Source: Clostridia bacterium
Lineage (GTDB): Bacteria > Bacillota > Clostridia > Christensenellales > CAAEEZ01
Direction of reading: 5' to 3'
DNA: 64,000 nucleotides
NCBI GenBank assembly: GCA_900755035.1
Contig: CAAEEZ010000017.1
Coordinates: 124,001 to 188,000 of the forward strand
Of this stretch, positions 1 to 7,270 are shown in pieces (within the stretch, counting starts at the first letter, position 1; each line of letters begins with the position of its first letter). The position numbers and the translations under genes were made by a program. The notes under the pieces were generated by a model. It was not told the DNA's origin and searched no databases. It was given only the letters and a program-made list of their open reading frames with translations.

Positions 1-602
1 AAAAAAGTAATTTCAATGATAAAATATACGATATTTAATACGTAAAATAAAAAAAATTTACGAAAAACCAATTAAATTTTGTAATTATTTAGGTAAAAAT
101 CCGTTAAATTTGATAAAAATTTACTAAAAATCAATATAAATTTCACTAAATTTTATAAAATATTGCAATTAAAAACCAATTTTAGATTAAATTTTTATAA
201 AATAACCGCAAAATAAAGTTTACAAATTAAAATTCCATTAAAAATATAAAAAATAAATATTTTTGATAAAAATTTAGTTAAAAATCGCTTTAATTTTGAT
301 AATTAGCAAATAAAATGGTAAATATTAAACAAATATTTTACTACAAATACCGTATTTTATAATAAAACGTTTGTTTGTTTGTTCGTGTAAACATAATAAA
401 TTACGTAAAAATATTTGTTAATTACTTAACGAATAAATTTTATTATTTTTTTAATATAATTTTATTAAATAAAGACTGAAAAACAAAATAAATATTTGCC
501 TATAAATATAAAAATATTTTTATATCATTTTTTTATAAATAAAACTCAATTCTTCAACGTAAACCTTATTTTTTACCGAGAAAAAATAGATATTTTTGAA
601 AA

Positions 603-757
603 AAATTTTCTGTGAGAGCATTTTACAGCATATTGAGTTTAAACGTTATCTTTTAGAAAATAAAGATTAAATTTAGCAACGTAAAACTAAAAAATTGCAA
701 ATTTTTACGTAGAAATTATCGTAGTAAAAATAAAATTTTCTCTCAGCGCATTTTACA
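603..757. repeat. degenerate direct repeat pair
   Basis: Two 25-bp copies at 603-627 and 733-757 share 22 of 25 positions (common ends AAATTTTCT and GCATTTTACA) and are spaced 130 bp apart. Similar ACGT-containing words precede each copy, which suggests an old tandem duplication of about 130 bp. Confidence 0.55.
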
Positions 758-1051
758 AGCAAAGTTATTTTATTACTAATTTTATTAGGATAAACGTTAA
801 AATCGGCGGGATAATTTTATTTTTTTGTAAAAAAATCTTTGTAAAAATAGGAATTATTTAGGAGTAAATTTTTTGGTGAATTAATAAAAAACTTGTATGA
901 TTTAATATCTAAATATTTTTTATTTGTAAATTTAATGTTGACGAAAATAATTATTAAGTTTTTTTTATCAAAACGCTTAATTTTAATTGATATTTTAGAA
1001 TATTTTATAAAATTATTATCAAAAATACTATATTATATAGCAAAAATATGC

Positions 1052-1087
1052 TAACTATTCGTAAAAGCGTTCTTTTACGAATAGTTA
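1052..1087. repeat. perfect inverted repeat, 16-bp arms, 4-nt loop
   Basis: The arms TAACTATTCGTAAAAG and CTTTTACGAATAGTTA flank the loop CGTT. No U-tract follows on the plus strand and only a weak T run follows on the minus strand, so a simple intrinsic terminator is not obvious. It lies about 540 bp upstream of a tyrosine recombinase and could be a recombinase or regulator binding site, but that is only inference. Confidence 0.8.
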
Positions 1088-1593
1088 AAAAGTATACTCT
1101 ATTACAAAAATTTTTTATTTTTCACGTGCTTATCGCCAGCATTATTTTATAAATATTTTCCTAGCGTAATACATTTTATTATTTTCTAAACTATTCCTAA
1201 AACAACAAAAAATTTTTGATGAAAAAATATGATAGAATATCCATTTTTTCAAAATAACGTTAGTCTCAAATTTCGGTGGATTCCGTCGACATGAGTTCAA
1301 TGTTTTAGTTATATCCAAAATAATATAACTCTCAAACGCACACGATAAATAACCACTATAAAGTTAAGTTTTAGCGTAATCAAAACAACCTTGCTATTAA
1401 ATTGATATATAAAATGCCAAAATGTGATTTAAATTTATATTTCGTCCTTCTTGCTCTTAAATTGCTTATAAGATATTTATATACGTTCAACTGCTCTTAT
1501 GAAAATTTTTTAATACGTATAATTGATAATTTAATAATTTAGACGTTATTTTTCAAATATTTTTTAAGTTTTTAACGAAATGTTTATAGTATA

Positions 1594-1622
1594 TTGTAGT
1601 TATTATAATAAAATGTTATAAT
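1594..1622 (+). promoter_or_regulatory. sigma-A-like promoter, apparently leaderless
   Basis: The -35 box TTGTAG (1594-1599, weak) and a perfect -10 TATAAT (1617-1622) are separated by 17 bp. The ATG of the recombinase begins only six bases after the -10 box, so transcription would start at or within a base or two of the start codon. No Shine-Dalgarno sequence precedes the gene. Confidence 0.6.
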
Positions 1623-1628
1623 AAATAT

Positions 1629-2693
1629 ATGGCAAATAATACGTATTTTACAAGTAGAGAAATAGAAAATATACATAAATTAGAAGAAATTTTGACAAGA
1701 CTCCCCGACTTTTGTCTGGAATTTTTCATTGGTATTGAACAAAAATATTCAGTTCTTACTCGGGTTGCTTATGCAAGGGATTTTGAAACTTTTTTTTACT
1801 TTTTAGTTACCAAAGTGCCTATTTTTAGCGGAAAAGACGTTACTGATTTGACGTTGAAGGACTTGGATAAAGTGACTTTAACTCATTTAGAGTTATATTT
1901 ATCCTATCTTACCCTATTTACCAACAAAGACGGCGTTGTTTGCAAAAATAACGAACAAGCAAAACTTAGAAAAATATCTAGCGTCCGCTCTCTTTTCAAG
2001 TATTTCTATAATAAAGAAAAGTTGAGCGAAAACGTTGCTAGCAAAATAATTATGCCTAAAATTCACGATAAAGAGATAATTAGGCTCGATAAGGACGAAG
2101 TTGGCAGTTATATAAACACCGTTGAGGTAGGCTCCGGACTATCAATTAGGGAGCAATCTTATCATAAACTAACGAAAACACGAGACGTTGCCATAGTAAC
2201 TTTGTTACTTGGAACAGGTATTCGTATTAGTGAACTTGTCGGTATAGACTTAACTGACGTCGATTTTGAAAAAAATGCATTTAGAATTACGAGAAAAGGC
2301 GGAAAACAAGTAGTTTTATATTTTTCGAACGAAGTAGCAACTGCTCTTTACGACTACTACCAAGAAAGAATTGAAAACGAAAAAGTCGACGAAAATGAAA
2401 TGGCGTTTTTCTTGTCGATGCAAAATAAACGCATAGGAATAAGGACGGTAGAAAATCTAGTTAAAAAGTATGCAAAAATAGTAACTCCACTTAAAAATAT
2501 ATCGCCTCATAAATTAAGAAGTACTTATGGTACAGAGCTTTATAGAGAAACAAGGGATATATACGTAGTCGCCGAAGTTTTAGGACATAACGACGTAAAT
2601 ACTACCAAAAAACACTATGCTGCAATAGGAGAAGATATAAGGAAAAATGCGTCGACGGCAGTGAAACTTCGGGAAGATTCTACCGAAGATTAA
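1629..2693 (+). CDS. tyrosine recombinase / integrase (XerC/D-like)
   Basis: A 354-residue site-specific tyrosine recombinase. The N-terminal SAM-like core-binding domain covers about residues 25-140 and the catalytic domain about 150-345. The catalytic set is visible: Arg199 in GTGIR, Lys in TRKGGK near 223-226, His294 and Arg297 in HKLR, His320 in LGH, and the nucleophile Tyr330 in KKHYAAI. The length is slightly greater than for typical XerC/XerD (about 300). No Shine-Dalgarno is present and the TATAAT box ends six bases before the ATG. It stands alone upstream of a LexA-like gene and downstream of the AT-rich desert. It could resolve chromosome dimers (Xer) or belong to an old mobile element; no phage genes are nearby. 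Confidence 0.88.
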   Translation: MANNTYFTSREIENIHKLEEILTRLPDFCLEFFIGIEQKYSVLTRVAYARDFETFFYFLVTKVPIFSGKDVTDLTLKDLDKVTLTHLELYLSYLTLFTNKDGVVCKNNEQAKLRKISSVRSLFKYFYNKEKLSENVASKIIMPKIHDKEIIRLDKDEVGSYINTVEVGSGLSIREQSYHKLTKTRDVAIVTLLLGTGIRISELVGIDLTDVDFEKNAFRITRKGGKQVVLYFSNEVATALYDYYQERIENEKVDENEMAFFLSMQNKRIGIRTVENLVKKYAKIVTPLKNISPHKLRSTYGTELYRETRDIYVVAEVLGHNDVNTTKKHYAAIGEDIRKNASTAVKLREDSTED

Positions 2694-2748
2694 GTTAAAA
2701 TGTATTCTAAAAAATATAAAATTATAGAATAAATTTTACTTATATATA

Positions 2749-2777
2749 TTGATTATTTTATACTATTATAGTATAAT
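2749..2777 (+). promoter_or_regulatory. promoter with embedded palindromic operator
   Basis: TTGATT (2749-2754) and TATAAT (2772-2777) are spaced by 17 bp. A palindrome with arms TTATACTA/TAGTATAA (2758-2776, three-base centre) fills the spacer and overlaps the -10 box; an outer dyad TGATTAT/ATAATCA (2750-2756, 2773-2779) overlaps it. The position is ideal for repression, possibly by the LexA-like product downstream. A good ribosome site (AGGAGA) follows at 2787-2792. Confidence 0.6.
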
Positions 2778-2805
2778 CATAATATAGGAGAAAGTTCGGC
2801 TAATA

Positions 2806-3375
2806 ATGGCATCAAACGAAAAAACACTTGAAAAAACATTGAAAGTGTACGACTTTATTAAGCAGTTTGCACAGCAAAACGGTTTTCCACCGTCGATACG
2901 AGATATATGTACTGCCCTTAATATTAGTTCCACTGCTACGGTTTCTTATTACGTTAATAAACTTGACGAAATGGGATATATTAAAAAATTAAAAAATAAA
3001 AATCGTGCTATGGAGATATTGTCGGACAATCAAAGTGGTGAAATTAAAATATATAAAATACAAAACGAAGATTTTTCGTACGATGATGAAAAAAACGTTG
3101 TGATAGCGTCGAAAATTTTGTTTGATACCGAATTGCCGAATTGTACGTATAAAGTTACTGCTGACGATGATTTAATCCAAGAATACGGTGAAGGCGACTA
3201 TTTGTTTTTGAAAAAAAACGACTATTACCCTGTCGGTTCTAAAATTTTGTGCGAAAAAGACGGCAAAATTATAGTTAAGTTATTAGACGAAGATTTGAAA
3301 ATAAGCGGTGAAAATTCCGCTGAAAATATAATTGTATATGGCAAAATAATAAAAGTACTAAAAGAGATAAAATAG
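2806..3375 (+). CDS. LexA-like repressor lacking autocleavage residues
   Basis: A 189-residue protein with a LexA-type winged helix at about residues 8-70 (PPSIRDICTALNI, then the recognition helix TATVSYYVNKL). The C-terminal half aligns with the S24 peptidase fold: KVTADDDLIQEYGEGDYLFL matches the LexA segment that carries the catalytic serine, and K158 in VKLL matches the catalytic lysine. The serine position is Asp121, and no Ala-Gly cleavage site is visible in the linker (about 78-105). LexA self-cleavage on RecA is therefore unlikely, so this is a constitutive or differently induced repressor. It heads a probable three-gene operon (21 bp before the PadR-like gene). A true lexA may lie elsewhere. 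Confidence 0.8.
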   Translation: MASNEKTLEKTLKVYDFIKQFAQQNGFPPSIRDICTALNISSTATVSYYVNKLDEMGYIKKLKNKNRAMEILSDNQSGEIKIYKIQNEDFSYDDEKNVVIASKILFDTELPNCTYKVTADDDLIQEYGEGDYLFLKKNDYYPVGSKILCEKDGKIIVKLLDEDLKISGENSAENIIVYGKIIKVLKEIK

Positions 3376-3396
3376 CCCTAGGGCAAGGAGAAAACT

Positions 3397-4491
3397 ATGG
3401 ATATTTCAACTATCAACTCGGATTTAATAAGAGGTAACGTAACTACCGTAATACTTAAAGCATTGTACGACGGCACTAGCTACGGATATGACATTTTGAA
3501 ACTTATCGAAGAAAAAACCAATGGAAAATACGTTATAAAGCAACCTACCTTGTATAGTTGCTTAAAAAGACTAGAAAAACAAAACTTGATTACGTCTTAT
3601 ATGGGCAACGTAGACGATACTAGTGGCGCAAGACGTAGATATTATTCGCTAACTGAATCTGGTTTGGAATATTTACAACGCCAACAAGCCGAATATGAGT
3701 TTTCTAGAACCATACTTGACAAACTTCTAAGCGATAAAGTTTTTGATTTGTCGCTTGAAACTACTCCGTTTGATATTAACGAGTTGCGTCCGTATACAAA
3801 AGTTGTGCAAGCCGACGCTGATGATGACGAGAACGTAAAAGTGGTTGAAAAAGTGGTTGAAAAGCCTGTTTATATCGAAAAACCGGTAGAAAAAATCGTG
3901 TATGTGGATAGACCGATTGAAACGGTGGTAGAAAAGCCTATTTACGTAGATAGACCTGTTGAGGTAGAAAAAGTGGTATACGTTGATAGATACGTAGAAA
4001 AACAACCTAGCCAACCAGCGCAACAACCAAACCAACAAAACTATAATAGGCAACCAAGGGGTATTATTTTGAACAATATGCCAAAACAAGATACTTATAG
4101 AGAAGAGCCTAAATATGAAGAGCCTCAACAAGAGCGCTACACTCAACCCGCTTATTCTAATCAACCACAACAACCTCGTGGCATAATTGTAAACGAAATA
4201 AAGCGTCAACAAGAACCTCAACAACAAAATGGTGGAAAGTTACCTCAAGCACCACTTATCAATAGAATGCAAGAGTCTTTGAGAACTAATGAAAATTTGA
4301 AACCTTCTGAACAAAATCGTCAAGCGCAAGTTTTCCGCCCTGCTAATTACGTAGCGCCAGAAACGCCTGTTATGTCTCACACTGAGGCGCAAGATAGGGC
4401 TACGCAAATACTTGGCATAGGAAAATATAGACAAACTAAGACGATAAACCCGAACGGCGACGATGATTCGCCGAGCGGCACACGTAGGTAA
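3397..4491 (+). CDS. PadR-family regulator with alveolin-like repeat tail
   Basis: A 364-residue protein. Residues 10-110 are a PadR winged helix (LKALYDGTSYGYDILKLIEE, LYSCLKRLEKQ, RRRYYSLTESG). Then comes an unusual tail: residues 149-203 are a degenerate repeat of VEKPVYVDRP units, followed by a Gln/Pro/Asn-rich disordered region with a duplicated motif QPRGII(L/V)N at 219-226 and 259-266, exactly 40 residues apart. Ordinary PadR proteins are 110-180 residues long. The valine/charged repeat resembles alveolin/articulin repeats of protist cortical cytoskeletons, most likely by convergence. Its role may be to tether or oligomerise the regulator. A good ribosome site (AAGGAG) precedes the ATG. 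The gene overlaps the next one by 29 bp. Confidence 0.75.
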   Translation: MDISTINSDLIRGNVTTVILKALYDGTSYGYDILKLIEEKTNGKYVIKQPTLYSCLKRLEKQNLITSYMGNVDDTSGARRRYYSLTESGLEYLQRQQAEYEFSRTILDKLLSDKVFDLSLETTPFDINELRPYTKVVQADADDDENVKVVEKVVEKPVYIEKPVEKIVYVDRPIETVVEKPIYVDRPVEVEKVVYVDRYVEKQPSQPAQQPNQQNYNRQPRGIILNNMPKQDTYREEPKYEEPQQERYTQPAYSNQPQQPRGIIVNEIKRQQEPQQQNGGKLPQAPLINRMQESLRTNENLKPSEQNRQAQVFRPANYVAPETPVMSHTEAQDRATQILGIGKYRQTKTINPNGDDDSPSGTRR

Positions 4492-5680
4492 AGACGAACA
4501 ACCCAAGGAAAAATTAAAAAAGAAAATTGAAAAGTTTGCATTCCAAAATTACCAGTACTCCAAAGAAGATTTTGAAGGTGCAGACAATTTTCTTAATGAA
4601 AAAAACGAGGAAGTTATGGATAATAGTTTTGACGATATATTGAAAGTAAATAAAAATAATACGTCAAGCGAGATATATAAAAGATATGAAGAACTGATTC
4701 GTCAATCCGAGGAAAAGGAACAGGCAGAGAAAAATACAAGCGACGATGCTCCTGCTCCGTCCTACTACACTTTGATTAAGCAAATCGAAAAGGACGACAA
4801 ACCTGAATCGCAGCCTGAAATACAACCCGAAATACGTAAGGAAGAATTAGATAAAAAAGAAGAACCTGCAAATAACAACGAGGTTATGTTCGATTTGTTT
4901 AATTTGAACTTCAAGAATAGCGAAACGGAAAATTTATATCAAGAGAAAAAACTCGTAAACGTAAACTATAAACAAAAAATAATAAACGACGAAAATAAGG
5001 TTGAAACGGTAAAAAATACTAACGAACCAACCTTCTCTTTCCAAAAAAATGATGGCGAAATAAATTATCAAGATAAATTCCGTGATTTACGTAGTCAAGA
5101 GATAAGACCACAAGTAAAAAATAAATTTGACGTAAATTATCAAAATGATGCGCCAACTAGTTCGGTAGACCTTAAAAACAAACTATATTCTAACGGTTAT
5201 AAAGTAAGGGTTTATCAAAAGAACGAGAACGACAAGTATTATTCAATGCGATATTATTTGTCCAATAAACTAACAAGGGATTGCTCTATTATAACCTATT
5301 TTGTCAGTTTATTGCTTACGGCACTTTGCTATTTAGCGTTAGACGTTTACGTAAAATTACCTTATTACGTATACCTTGGTATCGCAGGTGGTTTTCTACT
5401 TATTCCATTTGTTGGAACTGCAAAATATTTAAGCAATAGAAATTGTAGAAAACAAGCAACGTTTAGTTTTAAGTTGTCGTTTCTAAATACGATTATGCTA
5501 TACTTATTAGGTTTAGTTGCTTGCTTATTAGTGTCGTTCTTTGCAGTAGGCGCTGACATTAGCCAAGTTAGAACCTTAGTTTGCCCACTTATTATGCCAC
5601 TAATTTATCTAGCGATAATGCCTATATACGTAATAATTTATCAAGCACTGTACTCTACTAAAAAATATTTTGTAGAATAA
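4463..5680 (+). CDS. hypothetical acidic protein with C-terminal membrane domain
   Basis: A 405-residue protein of unknown function. The first 260 or so residues are charged and probably disordered (rich in Glu, Lys, Asn, Gln, with a Pro-rich PESQPEIQPEI stretch). The last 130 hold about four membrane segments (ITYFVSLLLTALCYLAL, YLGIAGGFLLIPFVG, TIMLYLLGLVACLLVSFF, LIMPLIYLAIMPIYVII). The first ATG lies inside the PadR-like gene and lacks a clear ribosome site. A later in-frame ATG at 4616 has GAGG five bases upstream, but the intervening residues look coding. Translational coupling to, or a frameshift with, the upstream gene is possible. It is the last gene of the LexA-like/PadR-like operon and ends at a terminator. 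Confidence 0.65.
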   Translation: MIRRAAHVGKDEQPKEKLKKKIEKFAFQNYQYSKEDFEGADNFLNEKNEEVMDNSFDDILKVNKNNTSSEIYKRYEELIRQSEEKEQAEKNTSDDAPAPSYYTLIKQIEKDDKPESQPEIQPEIRKEELDKKEEPANNNEVMFDLFNLNFKNSETENLYQEKKLVNVNYKQKIINDENKVETVKNTNEPTFSFQKNDGEINYQDKFRDLRSQEIRPQVKNKFDVNYQNDAPTSSVDLKNKLYSNGYKVRVYQKNENDKYYSMRYYLSNKLTRDCSIITYFVSLLLTALCYLALDVYVKLPYYVYLGIAGGFLLIPFVGTAKYLSNRNCRKQATFSFKLSFLNTIMLYLLGLVACLLVSFFAVGADISQVRTLVCPLIMPLIYLAIMPIYVIIYQALYSTKKYFVE

Positions 5681-5706
5681 AAAAAGCCCAAACGGGTTTT
5701 TTTTAA
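5681..5706. terminator. bidirectional terminator between convergent genes
   Basis: The stem AGCCC-AAAC-GGGTT is flanked by an A run and a T run, so it can serve both the membrane-protein gene on the plus strand and rnhA on the minus strand. Confidence 0.7.
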
Positions 5707-5828
5707 TATCTTTTATTTGTATTTGATAATCATATTATTACGTCATATTATAATATTATTATATTTATAATATATATCATATATCTATATAAAAAATATT
5801 ATAAAAATAATTGTAAATTTAATATCGA

Positions 5829-6284
5829 CTATCCAATTAACGTTTGATTTGCTTTTTTCTTTATTTCGTCGGTTGCAAGTTTGTCGCACCTATTGTTGTA
5901 TTCGTTATCCGCATGCCCTTTTACTTTTACGTAAGTGATTTGGTGCTTTTTCATTTCTTGTAATAACGCTTGCCACAAATCCAAATTTTTTACAGGTTTT
6001 TTGTCCGACGTTTTCCAATTATTTTTTTCCCAATCTTTTAGCCAGCCGTTATTTATAGCATTTATAAAATATGCCGAATCGCTGTAAAGCGTAACGTCAC
6101 ACGACTCTTTTAGTTGCCTTAGTCCTTGAAGAACGGCAAATAATTCCATTCTATTGTTTGTAGTGTCAGGCATAAAACCAGAGATTTCTTTTTTAACGTT
6201 TTTGTATAGAAGCACTACTCCCCAACCACCAGGGCCAGGATTACACGAGCAAGCGCCGTCGGTATATATATCAACTTTTTTCAT
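5829..6284 (-). CDS. rnhA: ribonuclease HI
   Basis: A 151-residue ribonuclease HI, which cuts the RNA strand of RNA-DNA hybrids. The four carboxylates are visible: Asp in IYTDGAC (residue 8), Glu in NRMEL, Asp in YSDSAY and Asp in NNRCDKLATD near the end. The basic handle segment (NGWLKDWEKNNWKTSDKKPVKN) is present, as in the E. coli type. It lies seven bases downstream of proC on the same strand and is probably co-transcribed with it. The length is typical. Confidence 0.95.
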   Translation of the reverse strand: MKKVDIYTDGACSCNPGPGGWGVVLLYKNVKKEISGFMPDTTNNRMELFAVLQGLRQLKESCDVTLYSDSAYFINAINNGWLKDWEKNNWKTSDKKPVKNLDLWQALLQEMKKHQITYVKVKGHADNEYNNRCDKLATDEIKKKANQTLIG

Positions 6285-6291
6285 TATTTAC

Positions 6292-7104
6292 CTATATTTT
6301 TGCAAGTTCTTCGTTTCTTTTTTTGCATTTTTTTATTGCTTCAATTATGATATTGTCAAAATCACTTTCCCTTAGGTGTTTTATTGCTTCAATAGTCGAG
6401 CCACCTCTACTGCATACCCTATCGGTAAATTCGTCTATTTCGCTTATTGATTTTGCGTCGTCTAGCATTTTGATAGAGCCAAGCAACGTTTGTTCCGTCA
6501 GTAGTTTTGCTTCGTCATACGTTAATCCAATTTCCATACCTGCTTTAATTAGCGCAGCAATAAAAGTGTACGAATATGCTGGGCCACTACCACTGATTGA
6601 TGATACGTTGTCTATTTGACTTTCGTTTATTTCTATGGTTTTACCTATGGAGTTAAAGGTGTTTTTTACAAAGTTTATTAAATTTTCGTCCGTTGTGTCG
6701 TCGAAAACTAGTCCACTCATACCCTCTCCAACTAGGCAAGGCGTATTTGGCATTATTCTAACTACGGTAGGTTTTTTAGCAAATTTATTTTTTATTATGC
6801 TGATAGGCTTTCCTGCCATAATGGAGATAATCGCCGTTGCGTTGGTTTCGTATTTTTCTGCTTGTAATAATTTATCGAAAGACTGAGGTTTTACGGCAAG
6901 CAAAACGTACTTTGCGCTATCAAAAACTTCTTGAACGTTATTAGTAACTGCTATACCCTGATTTTTTAATGGCAACAATTTTTCTTCCATTAAATCACAT
7001 GCAATAATCTTGTCTGTTGGCAAAATACCCGAGTTTAATATTCCATTTAGGATTGCAGTTGCCATATTGCCGTATCCTACTACTCCAAATTCGTATTTAT
7101 ACAT
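6292..7104 (-). CDS. proC: pyrroline-5-carboxylate reductase
   Basis: A 270-residue enzyme of the last step of proline synthesis, reducing pyrroline-5-carboxylate with NAD(P)H. The N-terminal Rossmann motif is VGYGNMATAI. The family segments LAVKPQ, RIMPNTPCLVGEGMS and SGSGPAYSYTFI with the C-terminal SRGGSTIEA are all present. The start has AGGAG upstream (CTCCTT on the plus strand). No proA or proB is nearby, so it stands alone with rnhA. Confidence 0.96.
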   Translation of the reverse strand: MYKYEFGVVGYGNMATAILNGILNSGILPTDKIIACDLMEEKLLPLKNQGIAVTNNVQEVFDSAKYVLLAVKPQSFDKLLQAEKYETNATAIISIMAGKPISIIKNKFAKKPTVVRIMPNTPCLVGEGMSGLVFDDTTDENLINFVKNTFNSIGKTIEINESQIDNVSSISGSGPAYSYTFIAALIKAGMEIGLTYDEAKLLTEQTLLGSIKMLDDAKSISEIDEFTDRVCSRGGSTIEAIKHLRESDFDNIIIEAIKKCKKRNEELAKI

Positions 7105-7123
7105 ATATTACTCCTTATTTTAA

Positions 7124-7152
7124 TTGACTTAAAGTCTGTTTTATTATATAAT
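7124..7152 (+). promoter_or_regulatory. promoter of tRNA-Trp
   Basis: TTGACT (7124-7129), a 17-bp spacer and TATAAT (7147-7152) lie 12 bp upstream of the tRNA. Confidence 0.8.
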
Positions 7153-7164
7153 TGATAAGGTCAA

Positions 7165-7239
7165 AGGGGAGTGGCTCAACGGTAGAGTAGCGGTCTCCAA
7201 AACCGTAGGTTGCGTGTTCGAATCGCGTCTCCCCTGCCA
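7165..7239 (+). tRNA. tRNA-Trp (CCA)
   Basis: The acceptor arms AGGGGAG and CTCCCCT pair fully and the 3' CCA is encoded. The anticodon loop CTCCAAA gives anticodon CCA, and the T-arm has GTTCGAATC. It is a lone plus-strand gene between two minus-strand genes, with its own promoter and terminator. Confidence 0.96.
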
Positions 7240-7241
7240 TA

Positions 7242-7270
7242 ATCTCAACGTAAAGTTGAGATTTTTTTAT
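7242..7270. terminator. terminator after tRNA-Trp
   Basis: The stem ATCTCAAC/GTTGAGAT with loop GTAAA is followed by a T run. It ends the tRNA-Trp transcript and also overlaps the 3' end of the minus-strand PLP-enzyme gene, so it may act in both directions. Confidence 0.8.

Larger units (their letters stand above)
1..1628. other. AT-rich intergenic desert with small repeats
   Basis: No open reading frame with a convincing start, ribosome site or coding pattern was found on either strand. The stretch is dominated by A/T runs, yet a hand count finds 13 ACGT words. It contains a perfect inverted repeat (1052-1087), a degenerate 25-bp direct repeat (603-627 and 733-757, 22 of 25 identical), a shorter repeat pair (1391 and 1451, exactly 60 bp apart) and a small dyad at 1307-1330. 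No DnaA-box cluster was seen, so it does not look like oriC. It could be a decayed element, a long regulatory region for the recombinase that follows, or host for an unrecognised RNA. Confidence 0.6.

Noticed and set aside
1380..1500. Possible CRISPR-like repeats (TTGCT.TTAAATTG at 1391 and 1451)
   Set aside because: Only two good copies with high divergence and no cas genes.
1..1628. Replication origin
   Set aside because: AT-rich, but no cluster of DnaA boxes (TTATCCACA-like) and no dnaA, dnaN or rpmH nearby.
3727..4227. 166-residue minus-strand frame opposite the PadR-like repeats
   Set aside because: It is the antisense of a repetitive coding region, giving a Phe/Leu/Arg-rich product with no ribosome site.
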